From NCBI RefSeq assembly GCF_030758295.1, contig NZ_CP132335.1, positions 4,564,412 through 4,628,411 of the forward strand: a stretch of 64,000 bases of DNA, written 5' to 3'. This document shows, one piece after another, positions 19,891 to 28,379 of this stretch. Positions within the stretch are counted from its first letter, which is position 1; each line of letters begins with the position of its first letter. The translations under genes were made by a program, and so were the position numbers. This DNA is from Pararhizobium sp. IMCC21322. GTDB taxonomy: Bacteria; Pseudomonadota; Alphaproteobacteria; Rhizobiales; GCA-2746425. The notes under the pieces were generated by a model. It made no database searches. It was not told where the DNA came from and saw only the letters and a program-made list of their open reading frames with translations.

Positions 19891-20699
19891 TGAGTTTTGA
19901 AAATCCACTCGACATGTTCAATGTCAAAGGCAAGGTTGCACTGATTACCGGCGCTTCCGGCGCCTTTGGTGCAGTCGCCGCAAAAGCGCTTGCGGGCGCC
20001 GGTTGCAAACTGGTGCTGGCTGCAGGCAAAGCTGATGCATTGGCCGAGATCGAGGCCGAATGCAAAGCTGCCGGTGCCGAAGTTGAAGCGTTGAACACGC
20101 GCCCGGATAATGAAGCCAATTGCAGTGCCATGGTTGAGGCGGCTGTCAAACGCTTTGGCCAGCTCGATATTCTTGTTGTGGCCTCTGGCATGAACAAGGT
20201 TGCCAAAATCAAGGACATGCCGGTTGAAACCTTCACAGCTGTGATGGATGCAAATGTCACACAGTCCTGGATGTTGGCAAAAGTTGCAAGCGTCCAGATG
20301 ACAGCACAGATTGATGCTGGCACAACGGATACCGGGAAAATTGTTCTGGTCTCCTCTGCCCGTGGTCTGCTCGGTCATCCCGCAGGCTACAGTGCATATT
20401 GTGCCTCAAAGTCTGCCGTCGATGGCATTACAAAAGCGCTGGGCTGCGAATTGGGCCCGACCGGCATCACGGTCAATGCCATCGCGCCAACCGTATTCCG
20501 CTCTCCTCTCACCGCCTGGATGTTTGGCGATACGGATGAAGCCAGGGCTGTGCGTGCCGGCTTCCTGGCACGCGTACCAAAAGGAAGGCTTGGCGAACCG
20601 GAAGATCTGGTCGGCCCGCTGCTGTTCCTGGCCTCAAAAGCCTCTGACTTTTATACAGGGCACATCCTGTATGCAGATGGCGGATATACGGCGGGTTAA
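19890..20699 (+). CDS. SDR family NAD(P)-dependent oxidoreductase
   Basis: 269-residue classical short-chain dehydrogenase. It has the cofactor motif TGASGAFG (about 20-27), the catalytic Ser in VLVSSARG and the YCASK tetrad motif (near residues 170-174), plus the usual GPTGITVNAIAPT segment. It probably oxidises or reduces a hydroxy/keto group of the operon's substrate. It is coupled to the cupin upstream and to the 3-hydroxyacyl-CoA dehydrogenase-like gene, whose ATG follows its stop directly. Confidence 0.9.
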   Translation: MSFENPLDMFNVKGKVALITGASGAFGAVAAKALAGAGCKLVLAAGKADALAEIEAECKAAGAEVEALNTRPDNEANCSAMVEAAVKRFGQLDILVVASGMNKVAKIKDMPVETFTAVMDANVTQSWMLAKVASVQMTAQIDAGTTDTGKIVLVSSARGLLGHPAGYSAYCASKSAVDGITKALGCELGPTGITVNAIAPTVFRSPLTAWMFGDTDEARAVRAGFLARVPKGRLGEPEDLVGPLLFLASKASDFYTGHILYADGGYTAG

Positions 20700-21629
20700 A
20701 TGTCCTCAGAAAGCTTGCGCAATATAGCGATCATCGGTGCGGGTCTTATGGGTAATGGCATCGCCCTGACCTTTGCCCGCGCTGGGTATGCTGTTCGTGT
20801 CTATGATCCGGTCGCAGACAGTCTGGAAACCCTGAAGGCGCGCATTTCTGACAGTTTGATCGCTCTGGGCGTGCATGCTGATGATGTGCCCGCCATCATA
20901 ACTAACGTTACACCCTGCACTGATTTGTCTGATGCTGTCCGCGCCGCCGATCTTGTGGTCGAGGCTGCGCCGGAAAAACTGGCGCTGAAACAGCAGATTT
21001 TCGCGGATGTGGAAGCCCATGCGCCGGCCCATTGCCTGCTGGCGTCCAACACATCTGTCATTCCGATTACCAGCATCATGGAAAATCTCAACGACCGCAG
21101 CCGCGCTTTGGGAACCCATTGGTGGAACCCGCCGCATATGATCCCTCTGGTCGAAGTCATTCGAACCGAATGGACCACGGATGTGGCCATGGAGCAGATG
21201 GTCGCCATTCTGTCAGAAATCGGCAAGACTCCGGTTCGGGTGGAAAAGGACGTCCCCGGTTTCATTGGCAACCGCCTTCAGCACGCTTTGTGGCGTGAGG
21301 CTGTCAGCCTGGTTGAAAATGGTGTTTGCTCTGCAGAGGCTGTCGACAGCGTTATCAAATCCAGTTTCGGCCGCCGTCTGGCTGTGCTTGGGCCACTGGA
21401 AAATGCCGATCTTGTTGGCACCGATCTGACCCTTGATATTCATAAAAACGTATTGGCCGATCTGGAGGCAAGCGGCGCGCCGTCGCCCTATCTGGAGCGC
21501 CTTGTATCTGAGGGTAAACTGGGCATGAAATCCGGTGAGGGCTTTCGCAACTGGACATCAGAGACAGCCGAAGCAACCCGCAACCGTGTCACGACGCATC
21601 TGAGGAAACTCGATACAATACTGGAATAA
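20700..21629 (+). CDS. 3-hydroxyacyl-CoA dehydrogenase-type oxidoreductase
   Basis: 309 residues with an N-terminal NAD-binding Rossmann fold (GAGLMGNGIA, about 13-22) and a C-terminal helical domain. The catalytic His lies in THWWNPPHMIPLVEVI. This NPPxxIPLVE variant resembles L-gulonate 3-dehydrogenase and other hydroxy-acid dehydrogenases more than fatty acid beta-oxidation enzymes. Together with BKACE at the end of the operon it most simply makes the beta-keto acid that BKACE cleaves. It might act on a free acid rather than a CoA ester; that is inference. Confidence 0.85.
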   Translation: MSSESLRNIAIIGAGLMGNGIALTFARAGYAVRVYDPVADSLETLKARISDSLIALGVHADDVPAIITNVTPCTDLSDAVRAADLVVEAAPEKLALKQQIFADVEAHAPAHCLLASNTSVIPITSIMENLNDRSRALGTHWWNPPHMIPLVEVIRTEWTTDVAMEQMVAILSEIGKTPVRVEKDVPGFIGNRLQHALWREAVSLVENGVCSAEAVDSVIKSSFGRRLAVLGPLENADLVGTDLTLDIHKNVLADLEASGAPSPYLERLVSEGKLGMKSGEGFRNWTSETAEATRNRVTTHLRKLDTILE

Positions 21630-21672
21630 ATCACCCGCCTTTTGTGGAGGACGGGAATTCAGGAGGAAGACT

Positions 21673-22959
21673 ATGACAAGAAAAACCAATCATGCCAGCG
21701 TCACACGCCGAACCGTTCTCACCGGTCTGGGCGCGACTATTGCAGCACCTGCCATTCTGCGTCACAGCCGTGCCTATGCAGCCAATCCCGTTATCAAAAT
21801 TGGCCATGTCAGCCCGCGCACCGGCCCGATTGCCGCTTTTACCGAGGCGGATGATTTTGTCCTGGCTGGTATTCAGAAAGCCTTTGCTGGCGGCCTGATG
21901 AACAATGGCAAAACATATGATGTTGAAATCATCTCAAAAGATTCCCAATCCAACCCCAACCGGGCATCGGAAGTCGCGGCCGAGTTGATCCTCAGCGACG
22001 AGGTTGACCTCATTGTTGCAGCATCCACACCGGAAACAACCAATCCGGTCGCTGATCAAGCTGAAATCAACGACGTGCCCTGCATCACCACCGATTGCCC
22101 ATGGCAGCCTTACTTCTTTGGCCGCAACGGCAACCCTGCAGAAGGGTTCCGGAGCACTTACCATTTCTTCTGGGGTCTTGAGGATGTAATTGGCGCATTC
22201 CTCGACATGTGGAGCGAAAGTGGCGTTGCAAAGAACGTTGCCGGCCTCTTCCCCAATGATGCGGATGGAAATGCCTGGGGCGATCCCGAGCTTGGTCTGC
22301 CAAAGCCGCTGGCCGCTGCTGGATACAATCTTGTTGATCCGGGCCGCTATCAGCCATTGTCTGACGATTTCTCATCACAGATTTCAGCTTTCAAGGAAGC
22401 TGGCTGTGAGATCGTCACCGGCAACATGATCCCGCCTGACTTTGCCAATTTCTGGTCGCAGGCAGCACAACAGGGTTTCAATCCAAAGATTGTCACCATT
22501 GGTAAAGCGCTTCTGTTCCCGTCGGTTGTCAATTCATTCGGTGAGCGGGCCAATGGTCTGTCATCTGAAATCTGGTGGTCTCCAAATCATCCGTTCTCAT
22601 CCAGTCTGACACAGGCATCAGCGAAAGATCTGGCAGACAGCTATGTAGCTGATACTGGCCGAGCCTGGACGCAACCAATCGGCTTTAAACATGCCCTGTT
22701 TGAAGTGGCAGCAGATGTGATCACACGGGCAGCGGATTTGGATGATCCAGAAGCCATTGTTGAAGCCATTGCCGCAACAAATCTCAACACGATCGTTGGC
22801 CCTGTTGACTGGTCAAAAGGTCCGGTCAAGAACGTCACCAAGACACCGCTGGTTGCAGGCCAGTGGCAGAAACAGGGTGACGCATTGGAGTTGGTCATTA
22901 CAGCAAACAAGCTCGCACCGGAAATTCCGGTTGGTGGCGAATTGCAGCTGATCGGCTGA
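21673..22959 (+). CDS. ABC transporter substrate-binding protein (branched-chain type)
   Basis: 428-residue periplasmic type I binding protein of the Leu/Ile/Val-like class. The N-terminus has a twin-arginine motif (RRTVLTG, R12-R13), a hydrophobic stretch and AYA before the mature start, so Tat export is likely. The mature protein begins VIKIGHVSPRTGPIAAF, as usual for the family. An AGGAGG-like ribosome site precedes it. The ligand is probably the feedstock of the surrounding catabolic genes. A strong hairpin follows the stop. Confidence 0.9.
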   Translation: MTRKTNHASVTRRTVLTGLGATIAAPAILRHSRAYAANPVIKIGHVSPRTGPIAAFTEADDFVLAGIQKAFAGGLMNNGKTYDVEIISKDSQSNPNRASEVAAELILSDEVDLIVAASTPETTNPVADQAEINDVPCITTDCPWQPYFFGRNGNPAEGFRSTYHFFWGLEDVIGAFLDMWSESGVAKNVAGLFPNDADGNAWGDPELGLPKPLAAAGYNLVDPGRYQPLSDDFSSQISAFKEAGCEIVTGNMIPPDFANFWSQAAQQGFNPKIVTIGKALLFPSVVNSFGERANGLSSEIWWSPNHPFSSSLTQASAKDLADSYVADTGRAWTQPIGFKHALFEVAADVITRAADLDDPEAIVEAIAATNLNTIVGPVDWSKGPVKNVTKTPLVAGQWQKQGDALELVITANKLAPEIPVGGELQLIG

Positions 22960-22983
22960 TCTGATCCAACGCACCTCATATCC

Positions 22984-23011
22984 GCCTCATCGGTCTTGGG
23001 ACCGGTGAGGC
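22984..23011 (+). terminator. Hairpin after the binding-protein gene
   Basis: GCCTCA, T, CGGTC, loop TTGG, then GACCG, G, TGAGGC, followed by AATTTT. It sits between the binding-protein gene and the first ATPase gene. It is more likely a partial terminator or 3' stabiliser that raises binding-protein expression than a complete stop, since the ATPase and permease genes have no obvious promoter of their own. Confidence 0.65.
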
Positions 23012-23026
23012 AATTTTGGAAACACC

Positions 23027-23755
23027 ATGTCAACTGTTCTGAAACTGCAGGATGTCTCCAAGGCATTCGGTGCTATCACAGTATCCGATGAGCTGAGCTA
23101 TGAGTTGCAAAGCGGCGAAGCTCTGGGCGTCATTGGGCCCAATGGCGCTGGCAAAACATCCATGTTCAATCTGATCACAGGTGCTTTGACGCCTGATGCT
23201 GGCAGCATCTGGTTCAACGGTACCAATGTGACAGGTATGAGCGCTGCGAAGCGCTGCCGCAGTGGTATTGCACGCTCCTTCCAGATCCCGCAGCCCTTTG
23301 GCGCGATGAGCGTTTTTGAAAACGCTCTTGTGGCAGCAACCCATGGCGCCGGACTCGCTAAATCAGAGGCAAATGAGCAATGCCTCAGCGCGCTTGAACA
23401 AACCGGCCTTTTGCCGAAAGCAAACATACTGGCTGGAAATTTGACGCTGCTGGAACGCAAGCGCCTTGAATTGACCCGCGCGCTCTGCGCCAGGCCCAAA
23501 CTGCTGTTACTGGATGAAATTGCTGGTGGCCTGACCGAAAAAGAATGTCATTCGCTTGTGGAAACGATCAAGGACATTCGCTCGACCGGAATTTCCATCA
23601 TCTGGATCGAACACATTGTGCATGCCTTGCTGGCTGTCGTTGATCGCCTTGTCGTGATTGACTTTGGCCGCAAGATTGCCGAGGGCGAACCGAAAGCCAT
23701 CATGGACAGCAAGCAGGTCAAGGAAATCTATATGGGGATTGAAGTCGATGGCTGA
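23027..23755 (+). CDS. Branched-chain-type ABC transporter ATP-binding protein (LivG-like)
   Basis: 242-residue ATPase. It has Walker A GPNGAGKTS (about 37-45), the family Q-loop region SFQIPQPFG, Walker B LLLLDEIAGG and the H-loop IEHIVHAL. The signature stretch reads LTLLERKRLEL, degenerate compared with the canonical LSxGQ (LSYGxQR in LivG), which is a noticeable deviation. It pairs with the LivF-like ATPase directly downstream. Confidence 0.9.
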   Translation: MSTVLKLQDVSKAFGAITVSDELSYELQSGEALGVIGPNGAGKTSMFNLITGALTPDAGSIWFNGTNVTGMSAAKRCRSGIARSFQIPQPFGAMSVFENALVAATHGAGLAKSEANEQCLSALEQTGLLPKANILAGNLTLLERKRLELTRALCARPKLLLLDEIAGGLTEKECHSLVETIKDIRSTGISIIWIEHIVHALLAVVDRLVVIDFGRKIAEGEPKAIMDSKQVKEIYMGIEVDG

Positions 23756-24452
23756 TCCGATCCTCAAAATACAAAACCTCGAAGCCTATTACGGTGACTT
23801 CCAGGCCCTGTTCGGCATCAATTGCGAAGTCAATAAGGGCGAGATCATTGCCATTATCGGTGCCAATGGCGCAGGCAAAACCACACTCATGCGCGCCATC
23901 ACCGGGCTGCTGAAAAGTGAACCGGATATGGTGCAGTGGCAGGGCAGCCCCATTGGTGCTTTGCGGGCAGATCAAGTGGCCGGGCTTGGCATCGCCATGG
24001 TGCCGGAAGGCCGCCAGTTATTTCCCTCGCTCTCCGTTGAGGAAAATCTGAAAATCGGCGGTCAGGTTGGCCGCAGCGGTGCCTGGAACCTGGAAGCGGT
24101 GTTCGAGCTGTTTCCAATTCTCAAGGAACGCCGCAATGTGCCTTCAACAGCCCTGTCCGGTGGGCAGCAGCAAATGGTCGCCATTGGCCGCGCATTGATG
24201 TCCAATCCCGACTTGATTCTGTTCGACGAAATCAGCCTTGGCCTCGCGCCAATCATCATCAAAACCATTTACGACGCGCTTCCAAATATTGTTGGTGATG
24301 GCATGACCAGCATCATCGTTGAGCAGGACATTGCAAAAGCCTTGTCTGTCTCTGACCGTGTCTATTGTCTGCAGGAAGGACGCGTTTCGCTGGAAGGCGA
24401 CGTCAAATCCATCTCACGAGAGGAAATCAGCAATGCCTATTTCGGAGTGTGA
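23748..24452 (+). CDS. Branched-chain-type ABC transporter ATP-binding protein (LivF-like)
   Basis: 234 residues from the ATG at 23748, which overlaps the end of the LivG-like gene by 8 bp. Walker A is GANGAGKTT, the signature is LSGGQQQMVAIGRAL and Walker B is LILFDEISLGLAP, all canonical. In LivFG dimers this subunit carries the intact signature motif, which may offset the degenerate one in its partner. It powers uptake through the two permeases that follow. Confidence 0.92.
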   Translation: MADPILKIQNLEAYYGDFQALFGINCEVNKGEIIAIIGANGAGKTTLMRAITGLLKSEPDMVQWQGSPIGALRADQVAGLGIAMVPEGRQLFPSLSVEENLKIGGQVGRSGAWNLEAVFELFPILKERRNVPSTALSGGQQQMVAIGRALMSNPDLILFDEISLGLAPIIIKTIYDALPNIVGDGMTSIIVEQDIAKALSVSDRVYCLQEGRVSLEGDVKSISREEISNAYFGV

Positions 24453-24455
24453 TTC

Positions 24456-25322
24456 ATGGATTGGGTAAATGCAGTTCTTCAAGGTGTCCTGCTGGGCGGG
24501 CTCTACGCCCTGTTCGCAGCTGGCCTATCGCTGATTTTCGGCGTCATGCGGTTGGTCAATATTGCCCATGGTGATTTCATTGTGCTGGCCGCTTTTCTTG
24601 GCCTCGTTGTGACAACAACATTGGGTCTGCATTCAATGGTCGCCCTGCTCATTGTCGTGCCCTTCATGGCGCTGCTTGGTTATCTGCTGCAGCGCTGCAT
24701 ACTGAACCAGACACTTGGCAAAGACATTCTGCCGCCGCTGCTGGTCACATTCGGCCTCTCGGTCATCATTCAAAATGGCCTTCTGGAGGTCTTTACCGCA
24801 AACCCGCAAAAGCTCAGCGCCGGTGCGTTGGAAACTGCCAGTATACCGCTTGGCGCTGGACTGAATGCTGGCGTTCTGCCGGTTCTGACCTTTGCTGCGG
24901 CTGTCGTGATCATTGCGCTGCTGCAGTGGATTTTCTACCGCACCGCTCTTGGCCGTGCCTTTCGCGCTGTGTCCGATAATCAGGACATCGCTCAATTGAT
25001 GGGCCTGAACAAATCCCACATTTTCGGCCTTGCCATGGCCTTGTCCATGGCTGTCATTGCCATTGCCGGCATCTTCCTGGCTGTCCGCACCAGCTTCGAC
25101 CCTTCCGTTGGCCCTGCCCGTCTGATCTTCGGCTTCGAAGCCGTTATCATTGGAGGCCTTGGTAATTTGTGGGGCACGCTGATTGGCGGCATCATTCTGG
25201 GCGTCAGCCAGAACATAGGCGCACAGATCAATCCCGGCTGGCAGCTTTTGGCAGGCCATATTGCCTTTCTCGTCGTGCTGGCTGTGCGTCCGCGTGGCCT
25301 GTTCCCGAGGGTAGATGGATGA
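24456..25322 (+). CDS. Branched-chain-type ABC transporter permease (LivH-like)
   Basis: 288-residue inner-membrane permease with about eight hydrophobic segments. It starts MDWVNAVLQGVLLGGLYALF and carries the conserved GxFxALRAxSDNxxxAxxxG-type cytoplasmic loop as GRAFRAVSDNQDIAQLMGLN, the EAA-like contact with the ATPases. It starts 3 bp after the LivF-like stop, and its own stop overlaps the start of the second permease. Confidence 0.92.
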   Translation: MDWVNAVLQGVLLGGLYALFAAGLSLIFGVMRLVNIAHGDFIVLAAFLGLVVTTTLGLHSMVALLIVVPFMALLGYLLQRCILNQTLGKDILPPLLVTFGLSVIIQNGLLEVFTANPQKLSAGALETASIPLGAGLNAGVLPVLTFAAAVVIIALLQWIFYRTALGRAFRAVSDNQDIAQLMGLNKSHIFGLAMALSMAVIAIAGIFLAVRTSFDPSVGPARLIFGFEAVIIGGLGNLWGTLIGGIILGVSQNIGAQINPGWQLLAGHIAFLVVLAVRPRGLFPRVDG

Positions 25323-26338
25323 GCGCTGCAACAGAACATATTATTGTCCAATCCTCCCGGACCAGCCGGGCAGCCTCCATTGTGGCTTTGCTTTTGCTTG
25401 CCACTCTTGTGGCAGCTCCCTGGTGGGCGGGTCGGGCCGATTTACGCCTCTTCGGTGAAATCTATCTTTATGTGGCTTTGGCCTGTCTGTGGAATTTTCT
25501 TGCAGGCTATGCTGGTCTTGTCTCGGTAGGACAGCAGGCCTTTGTTGGGTTTGGCGGTTATTGCCTGTTTGCACTGGCAATTTTTCTGGGCGTGCACCCC
25601 ATGGCGGCTGTCCCATTGATTTTCATTCTGGGAACGTTGATTTCCATTCCCGTCGCAGTGCTGATCTTCCGTCTTCGTGGCGCCTATTTTGCCATTGGCA
25701 CCTGGGTCATCGCCGAAGTATTCCGCCTTTCCGCCGCGCAGATTTCAGCGCTTGGCGGAGGTTCGGGGACCAGTATACCGGTTGACATTGTCCGGTCCAT
25801 TGCCTCGTCCAGATCAGGCCGCGAACATGCCGCCTATTGGGCAGCTTTGGCTATTGCGATCCTTGTCATCGCCAGCGTCTATCTGTTCCTGCGCTCCCGG
25901 CAGGGACTGGCCCTGCAAGCGATCCGCGATAATGAAACAGCGGCACAGGCAATGGGCATCGATATCTGGCGCACCAAGTTCTTTGTCTACATCGTAACGG
26001 CAGGCCTGACGTCGGCCGTTGGCGCGCTGATTTTCCTGCAAAAGCTGCGCATTTCACCAGATGCCGCTTTCAGCGTGAATGACTGGACAGCCTTCGTAAT
26101 TTTCATTGTGGTGATTGGCGGCATTGGCACGATTGAAGGCCCCATTATCGGAACCATCGTGTTCTTCCTGCTCCGCGAAACGCTGGCGGATCTGGGGTCC
26201 GTTTACCTGCTCATTCTTGGGTTCGTCGCCATTGTCGTCATGCTGCGCGCTCCCAGCGGGCTATGGGGTTTTGTCAAAAGCCGCACAGGCATTGAATTGT
26301 TCCCGACCACCAGACGGGTTGAACCGAAGCGTAATTGA
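25319..26338 (+). CDS. Branched-chain-type ABC transporter permease (LivM-like)
   Basis: 339 residues from ATG 25319 (ATGA overlap with the previous stop). About nine hydrophobic segments. The ATPase-contact loop reads GLALQAIRDNETAAQAMGID, typical of LivM. The open frame extends upstream within the first permease gene, but that part is out-of-frame sequence without family similarity. It is the last subunit of the importer. Confidence 0.92.
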   Translation: MSAATEHIIVQSSRTSRAASIVALLLLATLVAAPWWAGRADLRLFGEIYLYVALACLWNFLAGYAGLVSVGQQAFVGFGGYCLFALAIFLGVHPMAAVPLIFILGTLISIPVAVLIFRLRGAYFAIGTWVIAEVFRLSAAQISALGGGSGTSIPVDIVRSIASSRSGREHAAYWAALAIAILVIASVYLFLRSRQGLALQAIRDNETAAQAMGIDIWRTKFFVYIVTAGLTSAVGALIFLQKLRISPDAAFSVNDWTAFVIFIVVIGGIGTIEGPIIGTIVFFLLRETLADLGSVYLLILGFVAIVVMLRAPSGLWGFVKSRTGIELFPTTRRVEPKRN

Positions 26339-26349
26339 AGGAGGCCATA

Positions 26350-27288
26350 ATGGCTCGAAAGCAGAAAAAGACCATCATCACTTGCGCCATAACAGGTGCA
26401 ATTCACACACCCACAATGTCTGATGCGCTGCCCTTTACGCCCGAAGATATTGCCGATCAGGCCATCGCCGCATCAGAAGCTGGCGCGGCCATTTTGCATC
26501 TTCATGCACGCCGACCTGATGATGGCGGTGTATCAATTGATCCGGAGAATTTCAGGCGCTTCCTGCCGGTCATCAAACAGGCAACCGACGCGGTGATCAA
26601 CGTCTCCACCGGCGGCAGCATTCTCAACACCATGGAAGAACGCATTGCGCCTGCCAAATGGGCATCACCGGAAATGTGCTCGCTGAATATGGGGTCCATG
26701 AACTTCTCTTTCCACCCGCTGGCTGACCGCTACAAAGAGTGGAAATTCGATTGGGAAGAAGAATATGTCCGCAATTCAGATACCTATATCTTCCGCAATA
26801 CGTTTTCAGACATTGGCTATGTCGCCAAGGAACTGGGCGAAGGTCACAACGTTAAATTCGAACACGAATGCTATGATGTCGGCCATTTGTACAATATGAA
26901 ATTCTGCATGGATACCGGCATGTTCAAGGCTCCGGTTTTCATCCAGTTCATCTTCGGCATTCTTGGCGGTATTGGCCCGGACATCGACAATCTGATTTTC
27001 ATGAAGCGCACAGCAGACCGCTTGTTTGGCGATGATTATCAATGGTCGGTACTGGGCGCTGGCGGCGCACAGATGCCCTTTGCCGCCACAGCCTCTCAGA
27101 TGGGTGGTAATGTGCGGGTTGGACTGGAAGATTCCCTTTTCGTTTCCAGAGGCAAACTGGCCGAATCCAACGCTGAACAAGTCACCAAAATCCGCCGCAT
27201 CGTCGAAGACCTTGGCTGTCAGGTCGCAACCCCGGATGAAGCCCGCGAGATGCTGGATTTGAAGGGTGCTGACCGCACCGCATTTTAG
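26350..27288 (+). CDS. Beta-keto acid cleavage enzyme (BKACE, formerly DUF849)
   Basis: 312-residue TIM-barrel enzyme of the 3-keto-5-aminohexanoate cleavage enzyme family. Members condense a beta-keto acid with acetyl-CoA and release acetoacetate plus a new CoA ester. The Zn-binding HLH (H50, H52) lies in ILHLHARRP, and GGAQMPFA, then MGGNVRVGLEDS, are family hallmarks. The ATG at 26350 follows GAAGGAGG. Known substrates include 3-keto-5-aminohexanoate and dehydrocarnitine. Here the dehydrogenase four genes upstream of the transporter end probably supplies the keto acid. The specificity cannot be read by eye. Confidence 0.92.
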   Translation: MARKQKKTIITCAITGAIHTPTMSDALPFTPEDIADQAIAASEAGAAILHLHARRPDDGGVSIDPENFRRFLPVIKQATDAVINVSTGGSILNTMEERIAPAKWASPEMCSLNMGSMNFSFHPLADRYKEWKFDWEEEYVRNSDTYIFRNTFSDIGYVAKELGEGHNVKFEHECYDVGHLYNMKFCMDTGMFKAPVFIQFIFGILGGIGPDIDNLIFMKRTADRLFGDDYQWSVLGAGGAQMPFAATASQMGGNVRVGLEDSLFVSRGKLAESNAEQVTKIRRIVEDLGCQVATPDEAREMLDLKGADRTAF

Positions 27289-27316
27289 CAGCGAGTGATT
27301 GCCTCCGCTGGTTTTT

Positions 27317-27420
27317 GGATTCTCGGAACAAGGTCGAGAATGAGGATAGATCGACGCCTGCCCGTTTTCTCAGAAAAGAGACGGAGAACACCGTCACCCT
27401 CGGACTTGCTCCGAGGGTTC
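27317..27420. repeat. Paired inverted palindromic repeats (RIME-like element)
   Basis: Two palindromes of the same family as 40-70, in opposite orientation. GGATTCTCGGAACAAGG (27317 onward, arms ATTCTCG/CGAGAAT) reads as the reverse complement of the consensus. GTCACCCTCGGACTTGC (27393 onward, arms ACCCTCGGA/TCCGAGGGT) is in direct orientation. They enclose about 47 bp. The element lies between the convergent BKACE and methyltransferase genes, where it may also terminate transcription. The architecture recalls rhizobial RIME or enterobacterial BIME units. Confidence 0.7.
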
Positions 27421-27437
27421 ATAACGACACACATCAT

Positions 27438-28250
27438 TCACTGCAAAGTTGCTGTCACAATACGGTTTGGCATTGGCACAACCACAATTTCGCCCTGCCG
27501 AAAAGTCTCAACGCCCTCACGCAACAGAGCTTCAATCCGTCTCTGCACGTCTTCTGGCTGAGCTTTCATGACAAAGGTAGCCCGTACAGTGGCTGCCTTC
27601 AGGAAGGCCACAAAATCATCCGGCGCGCAGGTAATTTCAGATGGGAAAGTCTCAATGGTGACATCGCCAAATCCAGCGGATTCCAAAACCTGTTTTGCAA
27701 CAGCTTCATCCGCCAAACGAAATGCATCAGGCGCAGCCGGGATTGTGACCGCCTGATCGACATTTCCAAGAATTGTCTCGAAAATCAACCGGAATCCCTC
27801 TGATGCATCCGGGCCAACCCATGTGGTAAATCCATAGCGCCCGCCGGGTTTCAAAACCCGCGCAGCTTCCATTATGGCCTTGTCCGGGTCAGGTAGATGA
27901 TAATGTCCGAAATTGGTAAGGACGGCATCAAACGTTGCATCTTCAAACGGTAGGTTTTGTGCATTCCCCGTTACAAATCGAGCTGAGGGCACAGACAGTT
28001 TAGCCTGTTCAATCATATCTGGCGCAAAATCGATGCCGCTGACATTTGCGCCACTTGGAAACAAGTGTTTGGCAACAGCGCCCGTCCCACAACACACATC
28101 CAGAATATGATCTGTTGCCCGCGGTTTTATCAATTCAATCAATCTGGGGATCGTCGACCCCGTCATCTTCAAAGTAGTCCTGTCATAGCGGGCCGCACGT
28201 TCCTGCCAGCCAATCCATTCCAGCTTTTCAAATTTGCTGTAAATACTCAT
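27438..28250 (-). CDS. Class I SAM-dependent methyltransferase
   Basis: 270 residues of the UbiE/Methyltransf_11 type. Motif I LDVCCGTGAVAKHLF (about 50-64), the acidic motif SGIDFAPDMIEQA, then GNAQNLPFEDATFDAVLTNFG and RVLKPGGRYGFTTW give the complete SAM-binding fold. The C-terminal domain is variable. The substrate is unknown. It diverges from the HxlR regulator, which probably controls it. Confidence 0.9.
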   Translation of the reverse strand: MSIYSKFEKLEWIGWQERAARYDRTTLKMTGSTIPRLIELIKPRATDHILDVCCGTGAVAKHLFPSGANVSGIDFAPDMIEQAKLSVPSARFVTGNAQNLPFEDATFDAVLTNFGHYHLPDPDKAIMEAARVLKPGGRYGFTTWVGPDASEGFRLIFETILGNVDQAVTIPAAPDAFRLADEAVAKQVLESAGFGDVTIETFPSEITCAPDDFVAFLKAATVRATFVMKAQPEDVQRRIEALLREGVETFRQGEIVVVPMPNRIVTATLQ

Positions 28251-28379
28251 GCCCTGATGTCCTCTTCCCTGTTTGATGAGACGGACACTAGATCGACAAA
28301 TGTTGCAACAGATAGTCCATGGGCTGTAGTGTTGAACTACATAAAGTGGAGTAACCCGCTTTTCACCGTGGAGAATGAC

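Noticed and set aside
18692-27288. Reading the BKACE operon as carnitine degradation
   Set aside because: The dehydrogenase lacks the L-carnitine dehydrogenase N-terminal pattern, and no betaine-related thioesterase or demethylase genes are present.
28065-28379. N-terminal extension of the HxlR regulator by 105 codons
   Set aside because: It would overlap the divergent methyltransferase, has no family similarity, and the ATG at 28380 has a good ribosome site.
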